From JAVVVD01 sp964642795 (lineage in GTDB: Bacteria > Bacillota > Clostridia > Christensenellales > CAG-138), in assembly GCA_964642795.1 (NCBI GenBank), contig CAZXRQ010000024.1:1-27929 (forward strand): a stretch of DNA of 27,929 nt, in the 5' to 3' direction. The notes under the pieces are model-generated. The model was not told the DNA's origin, did not search any database, and saw nothing but the letters and a program-made list of their open reading frames with translations. Positions 1 through 5,536 of this stretch are shown here, piece by piece; within the stretch, counting starts at the first letter, position 1, and every line of letters starts with the position of its first letter. Both the position numbers and the translations under genes were made by a program.

Positions 1-297
1 AGCGTGTGGTCATCACCAGAGTGGACACCGCATCCGAAGCACTTGCCGTCTCGCTGGCCGAGAAAGCCAAAGCTTATTGGACGAAAAGACGCCGCAAAAA
101 TGCTTGGTATTAGCATCAGCACTTTAGACGAGGCAAGAAGCTCCGGAACGATCTCCTATATTCAGTATGTGCCAAATGGCAGCGTCTACTTTACAGAAGT
201 GGCACTGCAAGAGTACTTAGCTCGCTGCACTTGCCGGGCACACCCGAGCGAGAATATTCCAAACACATATCGTAAGCAGAGAATTCAAAAAAGATAA
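1..297 (+). CDS. Excisionase-like helix-turn-helix protein (5' end possibly cut by the window)
   Basis: The reading frame is open from the first base; a GTG is available at position 4, but the real start may lie upstream. About residues 24-70 look like a MerR/excisionase-type winged HTH: the segment RKDAAKMLGISISTLDEARS is the helix-turn-helix, and a short beta wing followed by ALQEYL closes the domain. Such small proteins next to an integrase usually act as Xis (recombination directionality factor) or as a regulator of the element. The C-terminal tail is basic and looks unstructured. The integrase starts 191 bases downstream. The role as Xis is inferred from the fold and the position; a plain regulatory HTH protein is the alternative. 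Confidence 0.6.
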   Translation, partial: SVWSSPEWTPHPKHLPSRWPRKPKLIGRKDAAKMLGISISTLDEARSSGTISYIQYVPNGSVYFTEVALQEYLARCTCRAHPSENIPNTYRKQRIQKR

Positions 298-307
298 ACC
301 AATGCGA

Positions 308-355
308 TCAAGAAGCATAATCTGCCAGAATGTTTTGGCGGATTATGCTTCTTGA
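308..355. repeat. 20-bp inverted repeat (hairpin) between the HTH gene and int
   Basis: The arms at 308-327 and 336-355 pair over 20 bp with a single G-T wobble, around an 8-base loop (328-335). The arm core is AAGAAGCATAATC and its complement. No T-run follows on the plus strand, so it is not a textbook intrinsic terminator. It starts 10 bases after the HTH stop codon, which still fits a transcription terminator or an mRNA-stabilising stem. Binding of a recombination protein is another possibility. Confidence 0.75.
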
Positions 356-488
356 ATATCACCGAACCCATGCAAGTCTGCGAAAGCAGTGTTTCGGACC
401 AATTTGCACATTCGACCAATCAACTCAGCCATGGTAAATAAAAGGCAGCTGTATTAGCGGCACACTATTACATAGGAGGAACATATCA

Positions 489-1700
489 ATGGCACGTCCA
501 AAGAAAAGCATTCCAAAGTACGGAACCGTTGAGATGAACGGAACTGTATATTATCGTACCCGGATTGAAGACGCAGACGGCAAGCGCGTTGCACTATATG
601 CGCTGACCGCACAAGAATTATTCGAGAAAGTCGAAGAAGCCAAGCGGCAGATAGAAGAAGCTGTTTTTCACAGAACCACTCCGACCGTAAAAGAATACTG
701 TGAGAAATGGCTGGAAATGCAGTCGGCAAACATCAGATTCACAACGCTTACAGACTATCAATCCAAGGTGAAGAACTATATCATTAAACCACTGGGACAT
801 ATGTATATGGCAGCCGTAACCTCTGATGATGTAAAACTTGCTATGGTGCCTGTATCAAAGAAGTCTGCATCCGTATACCGTTCTGTCCAAATGCTATTTA
901 AGCTAATCTTCACTTCTGCCGTCGATAGCAAAATAATTGCTTCATCCCCATGTGAGAAACTTAGGTCAACGGGAGGCATTCCGCAAAAAGAACGTGAGGC
1001 CCTAACCGATGAGCAAGCAGCCAATCTTCTTGCGGCAATAAATGGACTGCCGCCGTATGGTTTCGTGATGATTGGCTTATACGCAGGTTTGCGACGTGAG
1101 GAAATTCTGGGATTGCAATGGGACTGCGTCTTTCTTGACGACAAAACACCTTATCTGTCAGTTCGCCGCGCTTGGCATTCTGAACACAATCGCCCAGTAA
1201 TATCCACAGAACTCAAGACAGCAGCGGCCAAGAGGGACATACCCCTTCCTCCTCAGCTCACGAAGTGCTTGAGAGAGTTGAAGGCAGCATCCACGTCAGA
1301 CTATGTAATTTCTAACAGTGATGGCGGTCCCCTTTCGTATACTCAATTCAAAAGAGTCTGGCAGTACATAGTCACTCGCTCGACCAAAGAGCGAACCTAT
1401 GTGCGCTATGTCAACGGCCAGAAAATCTATCGCACCGTCAGTCCTGTTTTAGGAGAAAAAGCGGCTCACAATAACAAGGTTGTATACAGCCTTGATTTCC
1501 AAGTAACTCCGCATCAATTACGTCATACCTATATCACCAATCTCATATATGCTTCGGTCGATCCCAAAACCGTCCAGTACCTTGCAGGGCACGAAAACAG
1601 CAAAATAACAATGGACATTTATGCAAAAGTGAAATACAATAGACCTCAAGAGTTATCTGCAATAGTTAATAAAGCATTTGGTGGACAATGTGTGTCCTGA
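489..1700 (+). CDS. int: Tyrosine recombinase / integrase of the mobile element
   Basis: This 403-residue site-specific tyrosine recombinase should integrate and excise the element at the rpsI 3' end. An N-terminal arm-binding-like region (about 1-60) is followed by a SAM-like core-binding domain (about 65-165, including TVKEYCEKWL) and the catalytic domain (about 170-395). The catalytic set is visible: R202 in AGLRREEILGL, H342 and R345 in HQLRHTYIT, H368 in AGHENS, and the nucleophile Y378 in MDIYAKV. A lysine in the beta-hairpin segment LKTAAAKRDIPL fits the remaining position. The start is set by AGGAGG (474-479) ahead of ATG 489. Its length and architecture match the Tn916/ICE integrase group. 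Its codon use differs from that of the neighbouring chromosomal genes. It sits directly beside the attachment site, as these genes usually do. Confidence 0.93.
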   Translation: MARPKKSIPKYGTVEMNGTVYYRTRIEDADGKRVALYALTAQELFEKVEEAKRQIEEAVFHRTTPTVKEYCEKWLEMQSANIRFTTLTDYQSKVKNYIIKPLGHMYMAAVTSDDVKLAMVPVSKKSASVYRSVQMLFKLIFTSAVDSKIIASSPCEKLRSTGGIPQKEREALTDEQAANLLAAINGLPPYGFVMIGLYAGLRREEILGLQWDCVFLDDKTPYLSVRRAWHSEHNRPVISTELKTAAAKRDIPLPPQLTKCLRELKAASTSDYVISNSDGGPLSYTQFKRVWQYIVTRSTKERTYVRYVNGQKIYRTVSPVLGEKAAHNNKVVYSLDFQVTPHQLRHTYITNLIYASVDPKTVQYLAGHENSKITMDIYAKVKYNRPQELSAIVNKAFGGQCVS

Positions 1701-1717
1701 AAAGCTCCGAATTACTA

Positions 1718-1763
1718 TGGGTTTAAGCACGGGTTAATTTCCGATGTCAATCGAAAAAACCCA
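1718..1763. repeat. 7-bp inverted repeat downstream of int
   Basis: TGGGTTT (1718-1724) is matched by AAACCCA (1757-1763) across a 32-base loop. A related direct copy, GGGTTAA, lies at 1731-1737. Positioned between the integrase stop and the rpsI fragment, these short repeats could be integrase or Xis arm-binding sites at the element end. A weak terminator is less likely because the loop is long. This is a positional inference only. Confidence 0.3.
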
Positions 1764-1798
1764 GCAATATCAAGGCTTTCAGCGCGTGCAGCCCTAAG

Positions 1799-1849
1799 CA
1801 GTACGGTCTCAAAGCCGCACGTCGCGCACCGCAGTTTTCCAAGCGCTGA
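1799..1849 (+). pseudogene. rpsI: Displaced 3' fragment of rpsI (ribosomal protein S9) = attachment-site remnant
   Basis: Read in the frame ending at TGA 1847-1849, this stretch encodes QYGLKAARRAPQFSKR, the strongly conserved C-terminus of bacterial S9 (usually KYGL-KARRAPQFSKR). Upstream in the same frame the translation (RCQSKKTSNIKAFSACSPK) no longer resembles S9, and there is no S9 start, so only the last ~16 codons remain. The simplest reading is that an element recombined into the 3' end of rpsI, supplied a replacement end to the functional gene on its far (left) side, and left the original end stranded here. The original rpsI terminator follows at 1870-1899. The S9 identity rests on a highly conserved motif and is quite secure; the att core boundaries are not. 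Confidence 0.85.
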
Positions 1850-1869
1850 TCACATACTACTGGTATTCA

Positions 1870-1899
1870 AAAGGAGCTGTTCATACGAACGGCTCCTTT
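1870..1899. terminator. Bidirectional intrinsic terminator (original rpsI end / ogg end)
   Basis: A 13-bp stem (1870-1882 with 1887-1899, one G-T pair, loop ATAC) of the form AAAGGAGC...GCTCCTTT lies between two converging transcripts. On the minus strand it comes 14 bases after the glycosylase stop and runs into TTTTGAATA. On the plus strand it follows the rpsI remnant. Confidence 0.8.
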
Positions 1900-1912
1900 A
1901 TCGTTGCTTCCA

Positions 1913-2755
1913 TTATTTAACGCCTATTCCCTTTTCACGCGCATATTGGAAAACGTACTGCTGGAATATGCCCGAGCTATCGCCCAAAGCGGTTATCGCC
2001 GCGTCAAGCTCGGACTTATTTGGCGCGGCGCCATCAAAAAACAATGCACTCATTGCGCGGCCTATCCATACGTCCACCGGGAAAGCATCGCTGTGATGCA
2101 GCGAAAACAGCAGCACACAGTCCGCTACCTTAGGGCCTACGCCGGGGAATTCCAGCAGCCGCTTCCTTGCATCGGCAGTGGACAGGCTGCCTACTGCGGC
2201 AAGATCATACCCGTCCGCTACCAGCGCAGCGCTGCGCTTGATGTAGGGCGCGCGGTAGCCCGCGCCGATCTCCACAAGCTGAGATTCCTCTAACGCAGCG
2301 ATCGCGGCGGGGGAGGGGAAGGAAAAGCATTCGCACGGGCCGCTGAGCTTTTCACCTGCAAGCGCACAGAGCCTTTCAACTATGCCGCTTATGCGCTTGA
2401 TGTTGTTGTTTGCGGAGATAATAAAGGATATAAGCGTTTCAAACGGCTCCTGGTTAAAAACGTGTATGCCGCCTGCGCATTCAAGGCAGCAGCATAGCTG
2501 AGGGTGTGATGAAAGCGCATTTTCTATCGCGACATAATCGCGCGAAAGGTCAAAATAGTCTCTCCACATGTCCGCGTCGGAGCCGGAAGCGCCGGATATC
2601 AGCAGCGTGTCGCCGTGCTGCGATGCGGTGACCGCGCGGCCCCGCACTACGCCGGAAAACGAAGCGCCGTTTGGCCGCCAGCGGAAGGATTGTCCGCAGG
2701 CGCAGCTCCGTGCGAGGTTAAGCCCGGGGGCGTAAAGCTCGATAACGTCGGACAT
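1913..2755 (-). CDS. ogg: 8-oxoguanine DNA glycosylase / AP lyase, OGG1 type
   Basis: This 280-residue HhH-GPD base-excision repair enzyme should remove 8-oxoguanine from DNA and nick the strand by beta-elimination. The N-terminal OGG domain (about 1-100) contains CGQSFRW, where OGG1 has its conserved QxFRW-type segment. The HhH-GPD domain starts near FETLISFIISANNNIKRI (105-122). The hairpin EFPGVGPKVADC (202-213) carries the Schiff-base lysine K209, and FPVDVWIGRA carries the catalytic aspartate D228. The 19-residue K-to-D distance equals that of human OGG1 (K249/D268). Start ATG 2755 has GGAGG just upstream. It lies directly downstream of the rplU-prp-rpmA operon and could receive read-through from it. 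AlkA-type glycosylases are excluded by the lysine. Confidence 0.9.
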   Translation of the reverse strand: MSDVIELYAPGLNLARSCACGQSFRWRPNGASFSGVVRGRAVTASQHGDTLLISGASGSDADMWRDYFDLSRDYVAIENALSSHPQLCCCLECAGGIHVFNQEPFETLISFIISANNNIKRISGIVERLCALAGEKLSGPCECFSFPSPAAIAALEESQLVEIGAGYRAPYIKRSAALVADGYDLAAVGSLSTADARKRLLEFPGVGPKVADCVLLFSLHHSDAFPVDVWIGRAMSALFFDGAAPNKSELDAAITALGDSSGIFQQYVFQYAREKGIGVK

Positions 2756-2775
2756 CGTTCCTCCAATACAATATA

Positions 2776-2797
2776 AGCCCGCTCATATGAACGGGCT
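2776..2797 (-). terminator. Terminator-like hairpin after rpmA
   Basis: AGCCCG (2776-2781) pairs with CGGGCT (2792-2797), and the self-complementary loop TCATATGA lies between them. On the minus strand the stem is followed by the T-rich run TTATATTGTATTG. It lies 22 bases past the rpmA stop and just ahead of the glycosylase gene, so it probably ends most of the ribosomal operon's transcription. Confidence 0.65.
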
Positions 2798-2818
2798 CAT
2801 GATAACACAGTGAATGTT

Positions 2819-3112
2819 TCAGTTTGCGGCGGCCTCGGTCTCGTAAACGCTGACCTGCTTGCGCCCCAAATGCTTGGTCTCGAAGCGGACTACGCCGTTC
2901 ACCTTGGCAAACAGAGTGTCGTCCTTTCCCTTGCCGACGTTGGTGCCGGGATGGAAATGGGTACCGCGCTGCCTGACCAGAATGTTGCCCGCAAGCACAA
3001 ACTGACCGTCCGCACGCTTGGGCCCAAGACGCTTGGATTCGCTGTCGCGGCCGTTACGGGAGCTGCCGACGCCCTTCTTGTGCGCAAACAGCTGCAGATT
3101 GATCTTCATCAT
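2819..3112 (-). CDS. rpmA: 50S ribosomal protein L27
   Basis: The protein begins MMKINLQLFAHKKGVGSSRNGRD. L27 sits near the peptidyl-transferase centre with its N-terminus close to the tRNA ends. The short leader ending in LQLF before AHKKG is the Firmicute-type extension that Prp removes; the mature protein would start at the Ala. Two adjacent ATGs (3110-3112 and 3107-3109) are possible. The strong SD GGGAGG at 3123-3128 favours the first, 10 bases away. The body contains GTNVGKGKDDTLFA and the conserved G-x-V-x-F segment, and the length (97 residues) is normal for the family. It is the last gene of rplU-prp-rpmA and overlaps nothing; its SD lies in the end of prp. Confidence 0.97.
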   Translation of the reverse strand: MMKINLQLFAHKKGVGSSRNGRDSESKRLGPKRADGQFVLAGNILVRQRGTHFHPGTNVGKGKDDTLFAKVNGVVRFETKHLGRKQVSVYETEAAAN

Positions 3113-3116
3113 CGTG

Positions 3117-3446
3117 TTACACCTCCCTTTCAACTATGCTGATGTAATCACCGTAGGTATCGGCTATGGAGCTTAGCCCCAAAGCCATGGTATCTAAAAT
3201 GAGTTGCGCATTTTTCAGCGCATCGCCCCGGGTGTTCGCGGGGAGCATGCAGTACATGCTGCCTTCGTCCACGTCCAGCGCGGGGGAGAGTCCAACAAGC
3301 TCCTGCAGGCCCAATACGGCGGTCTGTGTAAGCGCGGATATCGCGCTGCAGACTATATCGGAGCCCTCATCGGCGTACCCGGTATGACCGGATACCTCAA
3401 AGCCGACAATGCGTTTATGCGAAAACAGAAGCTCTACCGTAGTCAT
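3117..3446 (-). CDS. prp: Ribosomal-processing cysteine protease Prp
   Basis: This 109-residue protease of the YsxB/Prp family sits between L21 and L27, as in most Firmicutes. It removes the N-terminal extension of L27, an essential step where it has been studied (Staphylococcus aureus). The catalytic pair is visible: H21 in SGHTGYADEGSD and C33 in DIVCSAISAL. The start ATG 3444-3446 follows the L21 stop (3448-3450) with one intervening base, implying translational coupling. Its presence matches the uncleaved LQLF-A motif at the start of L27 in the next gene. Confidence 0.95.
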   Translation of the reverse strand: MTTVELLFSHKRIVGFEVSGHTGYADEGSDIVCSAISALTQTAVLGLQELVGLSPALDVDEGSMYCMLPANTRGDALKNAQLILDTMALGLSSIADTYGDYISIVEREV

Positions 3447-3447
3447 A

Positions 3448-3750
3448 TCAGCCTATGCTTATGATCTTGACCTTGGTATACGGCTGACGATGGCCTTGCT
3501 TCTTGCGTATATTCTTTTTGGGCTTATACTTGAAGACTATGACCTTGTCGCCCTTGCCATGCTCCAGCACTTCGGCCTTAGCGGAAACGCCCTTTACCAG
3601 GGGAGTTCCGACCTTGACCTTGTCGCCGCCGAGCATCAGTACATCGAAAGCGACTTCAGTACCAACTTCGGCGTCCAGCTTTTCGACGAGCACTTCGTCT
3701 CCGGCTTCTACCTTGTACTGCTTGCCTCCGGTACGGATAATAGCGTACAT
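3448..3750 (-). CDS. rplU: 50S ribosomal protein L21
   Basis: This 100-residue L21 starts at MYAIIRTGGKQYKV, the conserved N-terminus. An ATG three codons upstream (MQD) exists but would place the start within 10 bases of the AGGAGG at 3762-3767, so the MYAII start is preferred. The C-terminal KPKKNIRKKQGHRQPYTKVKI is the typical RNA-binding end of L21, which contacts 23S rRNA. It is the first gene of rplU-prp-rpmA, driven by the promoter at 3841-3869. The ~85-base leader may fold to regulate expression. Confidence 0.97.
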   Translation of the reverse strand: MYAIIRTGGKQYKVEAGDEVLVEKLDAEVGTEVAFDVLMLGGDKVKVGTPLVKGVSAKAEVLEHGKGDKVIVFKYKPKKNIRKKQGHRQPYTKVKIISIG

Positions 3751-3834
3751 GTCCTGCAACCTCCTATTATCAATCTCGCCCGTGATCGGCGGGGGCAGAG
3801 CCCACGCTTAAAAAGCCGGCACGGAGCGGCACAC
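3751..3834 (-). promoter_or_regulatory. 5' leader of the rplU operon, candidate L21 leader RNA
   Basis: From the predicted start of transcription (about 3834) to the rplU ATG there are about 84 bases. They contain GC-rich pairing segments: GCCG/CGGC followed by five Ts, GGGC-TCT-GCCC, and CCCG/CGGG just before the SD. Firmicute L21 operons often carry a structured leader thought to bind L21 for feedback. Position and length fit that family, but I could not align it to the consensus, so the assignment is by context. Confidence 0.5.
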
Positions 3835-3840
3835 CAAAGC

Positions 3841-3869
3841 ATTTTAGCATACCGTCCGCTGCATGTCAA
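3841..3869 (-). promoter_or_regulatory. SigA-type promoter of rplU-prp-rpmA
   Basis: On the minus strand a perfect -35 TTGACA (3864-3869) is followed after 17 bases by -10 TAAAAT (3841-3846), which is preceded by TGC as an extended -10. This strong promoter fits a ribosomal protein operon. Transcription should begin near 3834. Confidence 0.88.
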
Positions 3870-3930
3870 CAGCGGCAGCCCTGCTGAGACGCACTTTTTT
3901 GTAAGTATGAGAACCGCGTGTGTGCAGCGG

Positions 3931-4467
3931 TCATATCAATCCCGCTTTGCACAGGCGTCTTCTTAGATAAAAGGAAAGCGTAGCGGCCGCGGCGAGCTTC
4001 AGCGCATCCAACACCAAAAACGGCAGCACGCATACTGCGAGCGAGGCGAAAAGCGAGCTTTCGGTGGAAAACGCATACCACGCCGTGCCGAACGCATAGC
4101 ATAGCAGCATTCCAGCGGCCATGCCAGCAGGATATATCCAAAACGAGGCGGGGCGCGCGTCGATTATCAGCCCGGCTACGAGCGCGCAGGGGATATAGCC
4201 TGCGATAAAACCGCCCGTCGGGCCAAGCAGCTGTCCCGCGCCGCCGCTAAAGCCGGAGAAAACCGGCAGACCTATCGCCCCCATAACCACATACAGCGCC
4301 ACGGCGAGCGTGCCGCGCTTAGATCCGGCTACGGAAGCCGCGGTAAGTATTATAAACGTACCCAGCGTTATGGGTACGGCGCCGATAGGTATCGCCCAGG
4401 GCGCCGCCACACATATGGCTGCGGCGAGAAGAGCTGTGATCGTCAGGTTTTTTGTTTGTATTTTCAT
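3931..4467 (-). CDS. bioY: Biotin transporter substrate-binding subunit BioY
   Basis: This 178-residue membrane protein of the BioY family is the S-component that captures biotin for ECF-type uptake. The start KIQTKNLTITALLAAAICVAA is a basic stretch leading into the first helix. The BioY signatures follow: IPIGAVPITLGTFIILTA, then GLPVFSGFSGGAGQLLGPTGGFIAGY. About six hydrophobic segments end in a basic tail (YLRRRLCKAGLI). No EcfA/EcfT genes are adjacent, so it would use a shared energizing module encoded elsewhere or work alone. No clear Shine-Dalgarno site precedes ATG 4465-4467, and the predicted -10 lies 8 bases upstream, which suggests a leaderless message. It is transcribed divergently from kamB. 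Confidence 0.93.
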   Translation of the reverse strand: MKIQTKNLTITALLAAAICVAAPWAIPIGAVPITLGTFIILTAASVAGSKRGTLAVALYVVMGAIGLPVFSGFSGGAGQLLGPTGGFIAGYIPCALVAGLIIDARPASFWIYPAGMAAGMLLCYAFGTAWYAFSTESSLFASLAVCVLPFLVLDALKLAAAATLSFYLRRRLCKAGLI

Positions 4468-4475
4468 ACCCGCTC

Positions 4476-4504
4476 AGCATATATCAATTTGCCGGCGAAT
4501 GCAA
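4476..4504 (-). promoter_or_regulatory. Candidate bioY promoter, near-leaderless
   Basis: On the minus strand TTGCAT (4499-4504), a 17-base spacer and TATGCT (4476-4481) form a plausible promoter. Only 8 bases separate the -10 from the bioY ATG, so the transcript would begin at or almost at the start codon. No biotin-repressor palindrome was recognised. Confidence 0.45.
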
Positions 4505-4525
4505 CTCAACAATCCGGCGCGGATA

Positions 4526-4534
4526 TGCTATACT
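4526..4534 (+). promoter_or_regulatory. Extended -10 promoter of kamB, leaderless start
   Basis: TGCTATACT is an extended -10 element (TATACT at 4529-4534). The kamB ATG follows after just six bases (4541), where transcription would be expected to start. No Shine-Dalgarno site is present, and no good -35 is seen. This points to a leaderless mRNA for kamBC. Confidence 0.5.
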
Positions 4535-4540
4535 ACATGT

Positions 4541-5536
4541 ATGCTTTACGAATTGGTAGAAAAATACGCATCGCTTTCCATAATAGGCATGTGTAAAAAC
4601 GCCGGCAAGACCACCGTGCTGAATCGCCTTATTGCGGAGGCGGCGGGGCGGCGGCGTCTTGCGCTTACCAGCATAGGACGCGACGGCGAGAGCGTGGACG
4701 TGGTAACGCATACGCACAAGCCGGGCATATATGTGCTGGACGGCACGCTGGTGGCCACCGCCGCCGAGTTGATACGCGCATGCAACATCACCCGGGAAAT
4801 AGTGGGGACCTTGGGAATAAATACCCCGCTGGGCGAGGTAGTGATAATGCGCGCCATGAGCGACGGGGACGTGCAGCTGGCCGGACCCTCCATGACGGCG
4901 CAGCTTACGCGCCTGAGCCGTGAGTTTTCGGTGTTGGGCGCGGATATGGTGCTTATAGACGGCGCGATAAGCCGTAAGACGCTGTGCGCGCCGGCGGTCA
5001 GCGAGGCGACTGTGCTGTGTACCGGCGCTTCCTATAATAAAAGCATATCGGTCGTGGTGGAGGATACCGCGTTTGCAGCGGCGCTGCTGACGCTGCCGGT
5101 ACGTCCGGTATGGAGCGGCATAACGGAGGGCGGCGCAAAGCTTATGCTCATGGATGCAGCTGGCAATGTGCGCGCTGCGGCGGATACGCTTTCGGATACG
5201 CTAAAGGACAAGGCAAACGAGGATGTTACAGATATATTTGTAAACGGCGCGCTTACGGACGCAATGCTTACCCCGGCGCTGATGGGCGGCGCAAGGCTTG
5301 CGGACGTGAGCTTTACCGTGCAGGATGGGAGCAAGCTGCTGATGAGCCGGGGCACATATGAAAAGCTTTTGGTGCGCGGGGCAAGACTGTGCGTGCTGCG
5401 GAGCACGGAGCTTGCGGCTATAAGCATAAACCCGGTGTCCGCCTATGGCTTCGACTTCGATGCGGACGAGCTGCTTACGCGTATGCGTGCGGCTGTGGAT
5501 GTGCCGGTGCTGAATGTGGGGAGGGGATTTGCATGA
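4541..5536 (+). CDS. kamB: Lysine 5,6-aminomutase reactivase subunit KamB
   Basis: This 331-residue protein is found with KamC beside lysine aminomutase genes. The pair is thought to reactivate the B12-dependent lysine 5,6-aminomutase by exchanging damaged cofactor, using ATP. Residues 12-25 (LSIIGMCKNAGKTT) form a P-loop-like motif in which Met replaces the usual first Gly of Walker A. GADMVLIDGAISRK in the middle resembles a Walker B strand. ATG 4541 is chosen because the P-loop strand begins 11 residues later; the frame is open to about 4310, but that stretch overlaps bioY antisense. It overlaps kamC by ATGA. The identity rests on the P-loop, the pairing with a MutS-like ATPase and the lysine-fermentation context; the reactivase role is family knowledge, not shown by the sequence. 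Confidence 0.82.
   Translation: MLYELVEKYASLSIIGMCKNAGKTTVLNRLIAEAAGRRRLALTSIGRDGESVDVVTHTHKPGIYVLDGTLVATAAELIRACNITREIVGTLGINTPLGEVVIMRAMSDGDVQLAGPSMTAQLTRLSREFSVLGADMVLIDGAISRKTLCAPAVSEATVLCTGASYNKSISVVVEDTAFAAALLTLPVRPVWSGITEGGAKLMLMDAAGNVRAAADTLSDTLKDKANEDVTDIFVNGALTDAMLTPALMGGARLADVSFTVQDGSKLLMSRGTYEKLLVRGARLCVLRSTELAAISINPVSAYGFDFDADELLTRMRAAVDVPVLNVGRGFA

Larger units (their letters stand above)
1..1849. mobile_element. Right end of an integrative element inserted in rpsI
   Basis: The first ~1.8 kb carries an excisionase-like HTH gene followed by a tyrosine integrase. The integrase stop lies about 100 bases before a fragment that reads as the C-terminus of ribosomal protein S9. This int-next-to-att layout is typical of integrative and conjugative elements and prophages that use the 3' end of a conserved gene. 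The base composition and codon use of this part (more AT, mixed Ile codons) differ from the GC-rich, AUA-rich chromosome to the right. The rest of the element and its left end lie outside the window, so whether it is a phage, an ICE or a mobilizable element cannot be told. The exact crossover is not resolved; it most likely lies within 1799-1849. Confidence 0.75.

Noticed and set aside
1701..1912. tRNA gene as the integration target
   Set aside because: No cloverleaf or CCA-end pattern was found; the conserved sequence reads as the S9 C-terminus instead.
4310..4540. N-terminal extension of kamB by 77 residues
   Set aside because: It lies antisense to bioY and its promoter. The conserved P-loop strand begins 11 residues after ATG 4541, and an extended -10 stands right before that ATG.
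5389..5532. Earlier start for kamC
   Set aside because: That stretch is kamB in another frame. The ATGA overlap at 5533 gives a natural coupled start.
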